From: Girardinichthys multiradiatus | Taxonomy: Eukaryota > Chordata > Actinopteri > Cyprinodontiformes > Goodeidae | Assembly: GCF_021462225.1 (NCBI RefSeq) | Contig: NC_061797.1 | Span: 36,110,147-36,174,146 of the forward strand | Reading direction: 5' to 3' | Length of the DNA stretch: 64,000 nucleotides | In this document: positions 22,301-33,700 of the stretch, piece after piece | Position numbering within the stretch: the stretch's first letter is position 1 | How the letters are laid out: each line of letters begins with the position of its first letter | Translations under genes and position numbers: made by a program | The notes under the pieces: model-generated | What the model saw: only the letters and a program-made list of their open reading frames with translations | Database searches by the model: none | What the model was told of the DNA's origin: nothing

Positions 22301-23864
22301 CTGTCTCACAGCTTTTTTATCTTTCTTGGTTGCATGACAGCTCATCCTGTGCTCTCTTCAGCTTTACCGTCTTAATTGTTTTTTAGTGACTGAGATGGAT
22401 TTGCACGTTCCTATTTGTATATTTTATCTAATGTCCCAACATCGGGTTAAACTCACAAATTAGCCAGTCACATTGATGAGATGAACTCTTAAAATACCTA
22501 TTTGCAGCTGGGCTGAGACCCTTTAAATGTAATATAAAGCAAGGGATTATTGACCCTCTCCTTACTTCAAGATGACACAATCGACAAGGAGCAGAGGTCT
22601 TACTTCCTGTATTCGGTCTTCTGTTCAAGCTAAAACAAGAGATGCTCGGCCACAGAACCTGAGGCGTTCACAAACGTAACTTTCTGTCTTCAAATTTTAC
22701 TAATAAAAAAGTAGGAACCTGGATTTCATCCAAAAATTGCATCTCATCACAGCTGCCCTACCCACATTGGCATGCCACAAGTGCATTTCCCTCAAGCACT
22801 ATTAAACAGTTAATCCTTATAGCCTCAGAACAATGCAAGTTCTGGTCAGTGTGACTGAAAAGATGAACCAGATCATTGTAATAGTAGGTAGACATGTATG
22901 TAAAACAGGCCTGAATACAAATATAAAAATCTATGCTTTTTGGAGTCAGTTGTGGCATAACTGCATACAGTGTCCACAATCGGTGGAGAGTTCTTTAATT
23001 TATTATTTAAATGTGCTATTTTGATCATATTTCAAACTTTTAACCTAATTGCTGTCTTGTTGTAAACAGTTAAAAGGCTATGGTTATGGTTATGGTTAAA
23101 GTCTAAGGTATGTAATAGTCATTATACCCCAAACCTCAAAGAACTTATTTTGATACCTTGTAGGTCTTCTCTTCTTAAACCAAAATACTGTGTGTGAGTG
23201 CCTCTGTGTGTGTTACCTTAATGACTTTTTACGCACATATGCATGAAGCAACGGGTCTGCTGTAAGTGGGTCTGCACTAGTGGCTAAAAATGGGTGAGCC
23301 CTGTGATTTATCTGCTCCTGTTCCTGTGCTACTTGTATTACTTTTCTCAAACAGGACATATAAAGCCTGAGTAAGAATGGCTCAGGTTGTCAGTGAATAA
23401 AGAACCTCATTTGTTGGTTGACTACTGATTGGAATTTTGTATGATAAATAATTGTGTTTGACTCCACTATTTGAGATTATTTTAAATTCATTAGTCATTT
23501 AATTGTATTATTTTTCCACCATCTATATACATTGGAGAAAGAAAATCTTGGTTATACAGTTTCAAAAATGTTACATTTATTAAGGTTATCTTTTAATAAA
23601 ACATAAAGTGAAAATATGTGATAAAGTCACTTCCACTTTTAAACCAGAAATTCCTGTAAACCGCCACATTTTCTAGAAACCTTAGTTCAGTTGCACTAGC
23701 CCTTGTCACTGCTAGACGTCACTTCTTGGAAGCAAGAAATCACCTAAATAGAGCTTGTCTTACAGCCCGAAGTTGACATAAATACCTCAGAAAGCAGCAC
23801 ATTCATCCCCATACAAGAACAGCTCAGGACTGCAGTAAAACATAGTCAGATCCTCGTACTTGTA
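19397..23864. other. Intronic DNA without recognised features
   Basis: 4.5 kb of AT-rich sequence. A purine-rich stretch occurs at 20440-20590 (GGGAGAAGAGAAG, GGAGGGAAAGAGAAAAGGG), which also produces a spurious minus-strand open frame. No exon, RNA gene or repeat family is supported. Confidence 0.4.
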
Positions 23865-24170
23865 CTCTTCTGCTTTATCTGGGACCGGGTTGCGGGGGCA
23901 GGAACGTACACCGACCGGTAAATCGAGAGCTTCGCTTTTTGACTCAGCTCTCTCTTCACCACAACGGACTGTCACAATGCCCCTATTACTGCGGCAGCTG
24001 CACCGATCTGTCTGTTGATCTCCCCCTCCATTCTTCCCATACTCGTCAACAAGACCCTGAGATACTTAAACTCCTCCACTTGAGGCAGGAACCTCAAGAA
24101 GTCAGATCTATTATCCACAAATGGAGAAAACATGGAATGGTGGTGAATCCTTCCAAGAGTGGCTGACCTG
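23865..24170 (-). mobile_element. RTE-type LINE fragment with internal deletion
   Basis: The left part, CTCGTACTTGTACTCTTCTG CTTTATCTGGGACCGGG, is the RTE 3' end. At about 23900 it jumps directly to GGAACGTACACCGACCGGTA AATCGAGAGC, which corresponds to about 25614 in the longer copy, so roughly 400 bp of the C-terminal coding region is missing. The rest follows the longer copy to about 24110. Unlike the copies at 5751 and 25076 it lacks the extra chimeric tail. Confidence 0.8.
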
Positions 24171-24219
24171 GCAAATTACTCCAAGCGCATATAAATGACT
24201 CACCCAGAAGGGTGCAAAA

Positions 24220-24370
24220 TATCATCGTCTTTGATTAACTTCATCTAAAAAACTGCAGGCCTGACTTGCCTCAGTTTGTTTATGGTTCAACAATTAGAAA
24301 GAGAGAGCATCTATTGGAGAGTTCCAAGGCTAAAACCACTGCTGATCAAAAAGAAGACAACACCCATATG
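24220..24370 (+). mobile_element. Possible decayed Tc1-like fragment
   Basis: CAATTAGAAAGAGAG...GGAGAGTTCCAAGGCTAAAACCACTGCTGATCAAAAAGAA resembles the transposase segment RK.....GRVPRRKPLLTKKN of fish Tc1-like elements. No ends were identified. Weak. Confidence 0.35.
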
Positions 24371-25019
24371 ACTGAACTTAAACTATTTTAAAAGAAGAAT
24401 GGGCCAAAATTCTGTGACAAAAAATTATTTAAGATAGAGAGGCTGTGCAATATATCAAGTGTTATATAGATATATCTATATAAATATTATAGATACATTC
24501 ACAACATTCTTTCTGTTTCCTGCTTTCATTTTGCTAGGTAAAATGGCATTACTTTCCTCATGTTGACTTAACTTGGTCAATATGAGGAAGAGAGTCACAT
24601 TGATGAAATGTAATACATTTTTATCCCAGCTGTCCACATGCATCTGGCAGGGGCCCAGTGGCCCCACAAATATGATACCAAAGACCGAGGGACCTTCTTT
24701 AATTTTTTCACAATAGTTCCCCAGCCATTTGGAAAGCAGACTCAACATACTCCAGATGGCAAGTTTAACACTCATACTTGAACCATTACCTTGATTTTAC
24801 AGCTAATGTGTTGATGTTCTCCCCAGATAAATAAACTTGAGGAAATGGCCTCCTACTCTCACCATCAGGTTAGAACCTGAAGTATTATGAGAATCTTATC
24901 TCAGCTGTCTGTCAGTGAACACTCAAGCAGGTTAACAGCGTCAGGAATTTATTTTAAGTTAGTTTTACAAGAGAAGTTTCAGATCTTAATGCTCCTTGCC
25001 AGTCTCAAAACTATTATAA

Positions 25020-25157
25020 GAGATTTGATGCCCACTCCATCACACTACCACTCATGTAGGGCCTTGGGGTGCAGGTGCATCATTGGAGTGCCGCAAGGGT
25101 TTTCCATCTCTGCGGTCCCATGTCAGCCTGTGCCCCAATTTTATTGTACAACTTAGA
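25020..25157 (+). mobile_element. L2-like reverse transcriptase scrap adjoining the RTE copy
   Basis: The plus strand contains ATTGGAGTGCCGCAAGGGTT TTCC, coding IGVPQGF, the conserved GVPQG motif of LINE reverse transcriptases, with decayed flanks such as CTCCATCACACTACCACTCATG. The part from 25076 to 25157 is base-for-base identical to 5782-5863 next to the other RTE insertion. Here the L2-like sequence also extends further left (25020-25075), so this may be the source locus. Confidence 0.5.
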
Positions 25158-26872
25158 CACTCGTACTCGTACTCGTCGTCTTCCGCTTATCCGGGACCGG
25201 GTCGCGGGGGCAGCAGACTCAGCAGAGATGCCCAGACGTCCCTCTCTCCAGACACCTCCTCCAGTTCCTCCAGGGGGAGCCCAAGGCGTTCCCAGGCCAG
25301 CCGAGAGACATAGTCCCTCCAGCGTGTCCTGGGCCGTCCCCTGGGCCTCCTCCCGGTGGGACGTGCCTGGAACACTTCCCGAGGAAGGCGTCCAGGAGGC
25401 ATCCGGTATAGATGCCCGAGCCACCTCAACTGGCTCCTCTCGATGTGGAGGAGCAGCGGCTCTACTCTGAGCTCCTCCCGGATGGCCGAGCTCCTCACCC
25501 CATCTCTAAGGGAGTGCCCGCCCACCCTACAGAGGAAGCTCATTTCAGCCGCTTGTATCCGGGATCTCGTTCTTTCGGTCATGACCCAAAGTTCATGGCC
25601 ATAGGTGAGGGTAGGAACGTAGACCGACCAGTAAATTGAGAGCTTTGCTTTTCGGCTCAGCTCTCTCTTCACCACAATGGACCGGCACAGCGTCCCCATT
25701 ACTGTGGCAGCCGCACCGTCTGTCGATCTCCTGCTCAATTCTTCCCTCACTCGTGAACAAGACCCCGAGATACTTAAACTCTTCCACTTGAGGCAGGAAC
25801 TTCCCTCCAACTTGAAGAGGACAAGCCACCCTTTTCCGGTCGAGTACCATGGCCTTGGACTTGGAGGAGCTGATCCTCATCCCAGCCGCTTCACACTCGG
25901 CTGCGAACCGCCACAGCGCATGCTGTAGGTCTTGGCTAGAGGGGGCCAGCAGGACCACGTCATCTGCAAAAAGAAGAGACGAAATCCACTGGTCCCCAAA
26001 CCAGACCCCTTCCGGCCCTTGGCTGCATCTAGAAAGCCTGTCCATAAAAGTTATGAACAGGACCGGTGACAAAGGGCAGCCCTGCCAGAGTCCAACATGC
26101 ACTGGGAACAGGTCCGACTTAGTGCTGGCAATGCGGACCAAACTCCTGCTCCGCTCGTACAGGGACCAGATGGCCCCTAATAAAGGGCCCCCGATTCCAT
26201 ACTCCTGGAGCACCCCCCACAGGGCATCACGAGGGACACAGTCGAATGCCTTCTCCGGGTCCACAAAACACATGTGAACCGGTTGGGCAAACTCCCATGA
26301 ACCCTCGAGTACCCTGTAGAGGGTATAGCGCTGGTCCAGTGTTTCACGGCCGGGACGAAAACCACACTGCTCCTCCTGAAGCCAAGGTTCGACTATCGGT
26401 CGGACTCTCCTCTCCAATACCCTGGCGTAGGCCTTACCAGGGAGGCTGAGGAGTGTGATCCCCCTGTAGTTGGAACACACCCTCCGGTCCCCCTTCTTAT
26501 AAAGGGGGACCACCACCCCAGTCTGCCAGTCCAGAGGCACTGTCCCCGACCGCCACGCAATGTTGAAGAGGCGTGTCAACCATGACAGCCCTACAACATC
26601 CAGAGACTTGAGGTACTCAGGGCGGATCTCATCCACCCCCGAAGCCTTGCCACCGTGGATCTTTTTAACCACCTCGGTGACTTCAGCCTGGGTGATGAAA
26701 GAGTCCAACCCCGAGTCCCCAGCCTCTGTTTCCACCACAGAATGCGTGATGGCAGGATTGAGGAGATCCTCGAAGTACTCCTTCCACCGCCCGATAATGT
26801 CCTCAGTCGAGGTCAGCAGTCTCCTGCCCCCACTATAAACAGTGTTGGCGAAGCACTGCTTCCCCCTCCTTG
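25158..26872 (-). mobile_element. RTE-type LINE, 5'-truncated, largest copy
   Basis: A 1.7-kb minus-strand LINE fragment runs from the middle of ORF2 (start of the reverse transcriptase region at about 26860) to the GAGTACGAG-type 3' end at about 25160-25190. It lacks the apurinic endonuclease domain. Its GC content is far higher than the surroundings. The upstream border at about 26872 abuts a different GC-rich block. Parts of it recur at 5865-6267 and 23865-24170. Confidence 0.9.
25187..26860 (-). pseudogene. RTE LINE reverse transcriptase pseudogene
   Basis: On the minus strand, residues from about 26738 downward show RT motifs in order: GVDEIRPEYLK, VVVPLYKKGDRRVCSNYRGI, GFRPGR, a VDPEKAFD motif, QGCPLSPVLF and the catalytic FADD box in SLLFADDVVLLA at about 25950-25985. 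These are followed by FKYLGVLFTSEG. After a frameshift at about 25600-25790 the other frame continues with TLTYGHELWVMTERTRSRIQ AAE and the tail RGRPRTRWRDYV. It is thus broken by at least one frameshift and a 5' truncation. Many plus-strand open frames across it are shadows. Confidence 0.9.
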
Positions 26873-27945
26873 TTGTATCTTCTTTTTCGATGTGGGGTCA
26901 CCGGCATCTGGATCGGCTGAGCGCCGATGGTAGAGCTGAGCCGGATAATGTTTCTACCAGGGCTATTGTTGCAGTGGCAGTGATGTGGTGTGTCTGTGTT
27001 GTTGCGGAGGCGTGGTGGGGGACGCCGTCCACGAGTGCTTGCCACTGGCTGGGGACCTCTTGCCGGGTGACTTTGTCCCATCTTGGTGTGGGGTTGGGGG
27101 TTCTGTTGTGAGCTCGGTGCTCGACGGTGTCTGCTCTGTTGCACCTGTGGGTGGTGGCTGGGGCGGCATTGCGCAGAGGCAAGGGCGAAGTGTAGTTGTT
27201 ACTTCGTCAGCTTTTTGGGGATGAAACTCACCTGTGGGGTGTGCCCATGTGCTGTGGGGAGGTTATTTATGGTGTTTATGTTTGGGGGCATGTGTTCGAT
27301 ATCTGTGTGCTGGTTGTGGGTGGCCCTGGGGGAAATTCAGGTCGGGGTTCATTAGGGGTGGGAGGCTCATGGGCTTGGGATTGCAATTCATTGGGGGGTT
27401 GGGACTATTTTATTCTGTGGCGGCTCTGATTGGCAGGCTGGTTTGGACCATGTAGACCCCTCTTTTGTACATGGCCCCTTCTCCGGATGAGGATGGGGTC
27501 GTTGGGGACTGGAGTCAGGGCGTGTGGTCAGGGTCCGGGCCAGTCTGCCTCCGGGGGTCTGCCTGTGTCCACCCCCGAAGGGAAGGGGACCACCTTCTGG
27601 TTCCAGGGGCTGGTTGTCTCTATGGGGTATCGGCACCTGGACCTGAGAGTATAGAGTATGTATGGGGAGTGTGAGTGAGGGTACGACGTCCATTGTTGTT
27701 TGTCTTTACGTTGGGTGTGTGGGTGTGAGTGTTTTTGTGTGTACACATGATGGTGGGAATGTGTGATTGTGACTGTGTACCTGTTTTTGTGTGTGCTGCA
27801 GCTCCCTGGGCCTCTGCACTGTGGCTGCTGGGTGGTTCCCCTGGGACTCTCCTCTGCTCTTCTCTGGGGGGGTTGCGGTAGTCCCGGCGGTGGTTCCCCT
27901 GGGGTTCGAATCAAATTTTCTCTTTCAGGAAAAGTAGAGTCGTTC
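26873..27945. repeat. GC/GT-rich block of unknown type
   Basis: This 1.07-kb block is much richer in G on the plus strand than anything nearby (for example GGTGTGGGGTTGGGGGTTCT, GGTCGTTGGGGACTGGAGTC). It begins at the truncated RTE end and stops just before a hAT-like MITE. Minus-strand frames are rich in Pro/His/Thr (27388-27693, 26963-27169) but show no domain. It looks like a dispersed repeat body, possibly the untranslated or ORF1-like part of another LINE, but I cannot identify it. A GGTTCGAATC box at 27903-27912 is noted separately. Confidence 0.4.
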
Positions 27946-27952
27946 TTTAGAT

Positions 27953-28156
27953 CAAGGGTGTGCAAAGTGTAGCCCAGGGTCCATTTGCAACCCTTGGAAG
28001 GATTTTGCCTGGCCTCCGACTGCAATTCAAGAAAAAAATATACTTTCTTAGAGTCATTAAAATATTTCATATTATCACAAAAAAACATATTTTGGTCTTT
28101 GAGTACTTTCAACTTGCCAATTTTGGCACGTACTGCAAAAAGGTTGGACACCACCA
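27953..28156. mobile_element. hAT-like MITE, about 204 bp
   Basis: The left end CAAGGGTGTGCAAAG and the right end (GGTTGGACACCACCA) resemble hAT-type terminal repeats of the CAGGGGTGTCCAAA class. They are flanked by CTTTAGAT (27945-27952) and CTTCAGAT (28157-28164), an 8-bp target duplication with one mismatch, as expected for hAT elements. No coding capacity was seen. Confidence 0.6.
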
Positions 28157-29189
28157 CTTCAGATGTAAGAGACAAGAAGCACTTGCCACATCTCTTGAAG
28201 CCCAAGCAGCATGAGATGATGCTCAACAAATCAATGTAACCTCTTGGTCTGTATGCCTGTTTGCACAGCTTTAAACTTGTAAACAGAAACATTATCCAAA
28301 TGTCCAACTATCGGACAGTTTCCACTACTTGTCAGACAAGTAGCATCTCACTATGTGTAAAAGAAAAGATCTCTCTAAATACCTTTTAAGGAACAAAACT
28401 TTTTTGCATCGGTTAGAGGTATTCCTAAATGCTTCATCAATCCTGTTGTTTTCATCCTGAATATAAATTAGGTCCCTCAGGATTCTATTCCTCAGTCCCC
28501 CTCTCATCTGTTTCTCATCTTTGTTTTACTAAATCCCTAGCCAAGCACAATAACATCAGCTCTTGTTTCAGGGACAGTGAGAAATACCCATCATGACTTT
28601 CACTTTTCAGTCTGTTTTGTGAAGTTTGAGTTTTTACCACCTTCTAATGTGCTAATGTGCTATAAAAACTTTGAAAATCCAAAGCCTATTTCCTGCACCT
28701 CATTAAGAAGGGGATTATTTTTTGAGTCAGAGCCCAGCAAATAATCAATGCATGTTTCATTTGTATTGGCTAGCTTACCCATTCTGGCTGAGAAAAGAAT
28801 TTACCTTGTAAATATTTCTGTTCTCCTTTTGCAGTGAGTGTCCTGAGTTGTCTCTTCTTTTCAAACACAAACTTCTCAGAAAGGCCATTTCTCTAAATTA
28901 ATTGGGGAGAAAGCAGAGGAGAAAAAAAATTTAAGTTTAAAAGAAACATTTTTAAGAGGGTTTGTTTTTGAAAGGGCTATCTGATTTCCCTGCTGTAGAC
29001 AGCATCCGAATTTGTTACATTGTGGAGATAACAGAAGGCCAGGGAATAAAATCAAGCTACTGTGCCAGTCTGAAACTTAAATACACTGATCACTGGTAAG
29101 CAATTTAGGCACATTTTCAGCTTCATATAAGATAATGGTTACAAACTCTCATCAAAGGTAGTTTTGGGACAGAGAAGTCAAACTAACAT
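28157..29189. other. Intronic DNA without recognised features
   Basis: AT-rich sequence with no recognised exon, RNA gene or repeat family. Confidence 0.4.
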
Positions 29190-29960
29190 AATGCTTTTGG
29201 AATGGCCCCAACTTCAGCTCCTTGGAAACTTGGGTCTCTGCCAGTAAATCAACAGAACAGCAGCTCTGTACTGGGACAACAGGGGGCCACAAGATCACCT
29301 GGACAGAGCTTTGTCAGACTGCACTACAGCAGCTATACTTGGCGCCACAATCAGGTGCTAAAATCCATTGCAGGTACTATCAGCAAGAAGATCAGTAACA
29401 GCAGCCGAAAGAGCAACACCAACCAAACAATTGTTTTTGTTAGGGCAGGAGAGTAGCCGCGAGTTGGAGGCAAAGCACCAGCAGGGATTTTGGCATCTGC
29501 CAAGGACTGGTAACTCTCTTGTCGATCTGGAGAAGCAGCTGAAATCCCCCCAACATATCGTCAGCACTACTCTGAGGCCAGACATTGTCCTAGTCTTGGA
29601 GAGAACTAAGAACATCATCATCAAGGAGCTGACAGTGCCTTAGGAGGACCGGCTGGGAGAAGTTCATGAAAGAAAGAAGGCGAAACATAAACAGCTAGTC
29701 AGAGTGTCGAGCGCAGGGGTGGAAGTCACGATGCATGCCCATCGAGGTTGGTTGCAGAGGTTTCGTGTTTGTTTCCTCCACAAAGCCCTCGGTGAGTTGG
29801 GCATAGCAGGAAGAACATGGAGCAGGGCCATCAAGGACACCACCGACGCAGCCGTGAAAGCCTTGAGATGGCTTTGGATCCGTAGGGGAGACCAGTGGGG
29901 ACAAGCAAGCGCTACCTGAACGCAACCCAGCTGTGGCCTGATCAGCCGCGGCTGAGTCGC
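29190..29960 (+). mobile_element. LINE C-terminus with restriction-like endonuclease (R2/R4/HERO-type)
   Basis: Plus-strand coding remnants resemble the C-terminal part of site-specific-type LINEs: YSSYTWRHNQVLKSIAGTIS (frame from 29202), then TLRPDIVLVLERTKNIIIKE LTVP (about 29570-29640). After further frame changes come a VEVTMHAHRGW-like and a RWLWIRRGDQW-like block near 29880. RPD followed after about 16 residues by ELTVP fits the PD-(D/E)xK restriction-like endonuclease motif of R2/R4-group elements (Rex6 and HERO are fish examples). It ends shortly before an (AT)n run. It is a multiply frameshifted pseudogene. Confidence 0.7.
29368..29643 (+). pseudogene. Restriction-like endonuclease fragment of the LINE
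   Basis: A 91-codon frame includes VDLEKQLKSPQHIVSTTLRP followed by DIVLVLERTKNIIIKELTVP and a stop just after the motif. A second open frame from 29202 overlaps it upstream in another phase, showing a frameshift near 29440. The catalytic PD and E residues are visible, but no reverse transcriptase core lies upstream. Confidence 0.65.
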
Positions 29961-30003
29961 CTGGGCGAGGGTGTCTGATGTTGAAAGACCTGAAAGACCC
30001 AGT

Positions 30004-30006
<3 letters not shown>

Positions 30007-30039
<33 letters not shown>
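30007..30039. repeat. (AT)n microsatellite
   Basis: Uninterrupted AT dinucleotides directly after the LINE C-terminal fragment. This may be the LINE's target or a tail-derived repeat. Confidence 0.95.
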
Positions 30040-30044
<5 letters not shown>

Positions 30045-30049
30045 CCAAT

Positions 30050-30450
30050 TCTGCCAAGAAGGCTGGTCAAATCTTCAGGCCAGAATTTTACCAGGACTTT
30101 GTTGACCACTTTAAATGCTCTTCTACACAATTCTTACAATAGTTTCTAGTACTGGATTAACGGAGTCAGGTTTGCTAGCTGCCTTTCTTTTACACACTTT
30201 TTTCTGCTTTACCCACACATTTTCATTGAGATTGAAATCATGGTTTTGTGATGATTATTCCAAAACATCAACTTTGTTGTTCTTAAGCCCCTTTGTAACT
30301 ACTTTGGCAGCATGTGTAGCGTCATTGTCATTGGAAGGCCCATTTGTGCCAAAGCTTTAGCTTCTTGGCTCCTGTCTTGACATTTATGTCTCACATGTCA
30401 ACATATTCTTAACATATTCTTCTTCAAGATATCATATTTTTGTAACATGG
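30050..30450 (-). mobile_element. Decayed Tc1-like fragment, antisense
   Basis: The plus strand reads TTTTCATTGAGATTGAAATC ATGGTTTTGTGATGATTATTCC, then AACATCAACTTTGTTGTTCTTAAGCC and CATTGTCATTGGAAGGCCCATTTG. These are the reverse of a known fish Tc1-like transposase segment around the ENLSMGLRSGL-type and K-W-N-D-P region. Ends were not identified and there are no open frames of useful length. Confidence 0.5.
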
Positions 30451-30519
30451 TATCTTGGAGTACTGGCTTCTTTGTTCTTCATTTCTATTGAAAAAAAGAA
30501 CAAAAGAGGTAACAAGAGG

Positions 30520-30700
30520 CAATAGAAATAGAGATATCCTATATTGTCCCTTAGTGGGGAAACTCAGAATGGCAGAAATAGTTGGAGATAAGCAATAAAC
30601 TGAGAGTAACAGGAGAAAATAGCACAATGATGGGAACGTAGTATGTCCTCCAGATGCCTAAGCCTATAACAGCATACCTGCAGTGATAGTTCTGGAAGAA
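30520..30700 (-). repeat. Possible L2 LINE untranslated fragment
   Basis: GTATGTCCTCCAGATGCCTA AGCCTATAACAGCATACCTG resembles ATTATGTCCTCCAGCAGTCT AAGCCTATAGCAGCATAACT at about 18373-18412 in the larger L2-type copy. It is short and weak. Confidence 0.45.
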
Positions 30701-33700
30701 GCATTATGAAAATATAGTTTTATGCCTCATCTTAAGTCCAGTGTAAACATTTATGAATGACTGTTTACCTAAACTGGCACAAAATTAGGGGGATGTTTCA
30801 CCACATTTCTCTTACATAACATAAGTTATCCCTATAAACCTTTGGCTGCAGATAGCACACATAATAGTAATGGTCTCTATACTAGGGTCTGTTGACACTG
30901 CTGAATCATTTAAATGTGAACAAAAAATATTGTTTTTAATTATTTAATTAATATTGTTTTAGAATAAATGTATGGTGAGTTAGGTTTCTCAGATTGTTCT
31001 CAAAAATTGTTATCTGAATTATATTTAATTTAATTTGAGATGATTATAGAAATTCCCAAAGTAAAATTATACTTATATAAATAAGTATATATTGTATTAA
31101 TTTACTATATATTAAATACTTATGTGCTGTTTACGTGAATTCATAACGTTATTGCCATTGAGTGATGTCTGTATTTGCCTCTTCGAGAAACTAAAGGGGA
31201 ATTTAGGATATAATGAACCCCTCCATGGAAACACTCCCAGGTGGAGATGAAGAGACTGTAAAGCTGTGGGAGGAGTAGATGACAGGGAGAGGAAGGACAA
31301 ACACAAACACTGTAGTCCCATTGGGCCAGTGCTTCTAACAGTTTGTAATTACAAGCGGGAGCTCCTTTAATTGACTCCATTTGGAAGCACCATGAGTATA
31401 AAATGTGCGTTAGAGGAAGAAAAAAAACCCTTATGAAATGATTTAATAAATATTTGTATGAAATGTGTGAATTATTCTGTTTTCTATTGTTAAAGGTAAA
31501 TTTTAGGTATATTTTTAGACAGAATATAGATGTGTTCTGTATGTATCGACTGCACCACTGTCCCACTGTTACTGTGATATTTCGCTAAACCTGACTAGGC
31601 CTATCTCCCCTTTTCTAAAGGTCAGTTGTGGTATTTTAATGAAATCACATCAAATATGCCTCTCAGGGCACCATGTGGCTCCTCTCCTTACTTCAGAATC
31701 TGTTGTGGATTTCATCTAACCCTAAATGCTGCCATTCTGCCTCTGCTCTAATCAAAGCTAATACATTTGTTGCCAGTTTTAGCTAAATAGAAAGAGGCCT
31801 GTGGGAGAAAACCTGTAATAACTGAGCGACGGTTTGTATGGCTGTAGATGAGTGAAAAGTAGCTTCATGGGACTCATTGTTCTGCCGTTACAACAGAAGA
31901 CTTTTTAAAGTAATGAGAGCATTTTTTTTTTCCAAATAGGCTCCACTCCTCATTCAGTGATTAAAAAAGGCAATATATGGTTGATGAATGGTCAGCTCTG
32001 CAGGCAAGGTGTTTGAAAGAGCATCAGCTCCATAGAACTCCTTGTTGCCTTGAGTTAAGATGCACTCATCAGTCTTATGAATGCCATTTAGCTTCAGGCT
32101 GCTTGTAATCTATTTTTAACATGTGGCAATGATGTCTCATAATGACCGTCATCCTGGTATTGACCGGCCTGATAGAGTGTAAGGGACCTGACAGATGGGC
32201 AGAAAGGTGTTATATTCTGTTTTTAAATACTGTGTGATTCCTTCAACCACAATCTCTCTCTGTCTCTCTCTCACTCACACACACTCACACACACACACAC
32301 ACACAGTACTGTCCTTGCAACTCAAGGACATCTCCTCTTTTCACAGATGAAGGAGCACAGACGGTCTACCATTTAAGAGAAAGAGGAGCAGGGCCGGAAT
32401 AAGGAGGCAGTTGAGATGAAGCTGAGAATGGCGGTTTAAAAATAACCCCAGCTTCACCTGTTCTGTTGGCTAACAAGGAGAAATATGCCAAACTGCTAAA
32501 TAGAAATCTTCCCATTTTAACCTATTGATAATGAACAATATAACTAGATGAAACTGTTAAATACATCACTTCAAGTACTGCTTGTGCTCAGTCTCACTCT
32601 TTCATGCATAGTGGTCACTACAGTGGGCAGTAAGGCCGGTCATTAATAATGACATAAGTTAAAATGTAAAGTGTTGCCTTTATGTTTGGGATGAAACAAT
32701 CTGTCCATTGACATTGACATTATTGCAACTACATTGTTTCTGAAAATATTTCAACATATGTTTTTAAATTAGACAGTAGCTTACAGTTTTTGCAACATAA
32801 TGTCACTGAAGTGTTATTTTAAGGCTAAATTACAACACAATACATAATAACCGAAAGGGAAGGTAATTGAAGCTGATCTCTAAGTCAAACGAGGATGATG
32901 CTGGTAGCCAATCCTAGAAAAATATCTCAGATCAAAGAATAGCATATGATAGATGTTGTGATGGTGGTAGACTTGAGGATGGATGGAGATCAGAATACTA
33001 AAGATGCTGAAATAGCTGAAGATAATGAGGATATCCCACCTGGCAGGGCTCCAGGATAAAAGAAAGCAAAATATGAGATTCTACAAAAGATAATTTTTTT
33101 TGTAAGTGCATGTTGGAAAAAAGGGTTTCCAGAGTAATGCAATAATTTATCCATGAAAAAATGAACCGCAGTTGAAATATTGTTTTAAAAAACTACTAAC
33201 CCTCTAATTCATGCAAAACTCATAGTTGTGTAAACATTTCCCCCTCTCTTTCTGTCTGCTGGTGGGTATGACTTTCCAGTTAGCTGACATTTCAGTGCTT
33301 CTAGGTCTTTTGATCTTTGATTTCACATCACAATCTCTCCTCATCACGCCCTCCATCCCCCCTTTTTCTTTTTACTCCCTCATCCTTTCATCATCCCGTG
33401 GCTGTACTGCTGAATTGGCCGATAAGTCTCTGAAGGGATGGGTGATGAACTGAGGCAGAGCAGAGGACCATTAGATAGAGGGGGGAGGAGGAACCACATA
33501 CAGAAAAAGAGGATTAGGAAAGACTGTGGAAAAGGGGGATCAATTTTTTAAGAAATGAGAAGCAATGTAAGATAGAAAACAGTTTAGAACAGTAAAGAGA
33601 GTAAGAAGTAACTCAAACATATTCATAAACCACTTGCCTTTTCTTAGGTTGCATTGTTCTTTTCTTCGTTTTTTAAAATAACACGATTCAAATATCATTG

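Noticed and set aside
25069..25470. Plus-strand frame of 133 codons rich in Arg/Ser/Pro
   Set aside because: Antisense shadow of the RTE LINE C-terminal coding region.
26963..27693. Minus-strand Pro/Thr/His-rich frames
   Set aside because: Produced by the G-rich composition of the block; no recognisable domain, start context or splice sites.
27903..27912. GGTTCGAATC, identical to a tRNA B-box-like motif
   Set aside because: No A box at the right distance upstream and no cloverleaf; not called as a tRNA or SINE promoter.
28830..28870. Acceptor-like TTCTGTTCTCCTTTTGCAG in the presumed intron
   Set aside because: Following codons (VSVLSCLFFSNTNFSERPFL type) do not match the expected SMYD3 SET region and there is no good donor. 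Treated as a chance acceptor.
31141..31566. 141-codon minus-strand frame
   Set aside because: No recognisable domain, low-complexity AT-driven composition, no splice or promoter support.
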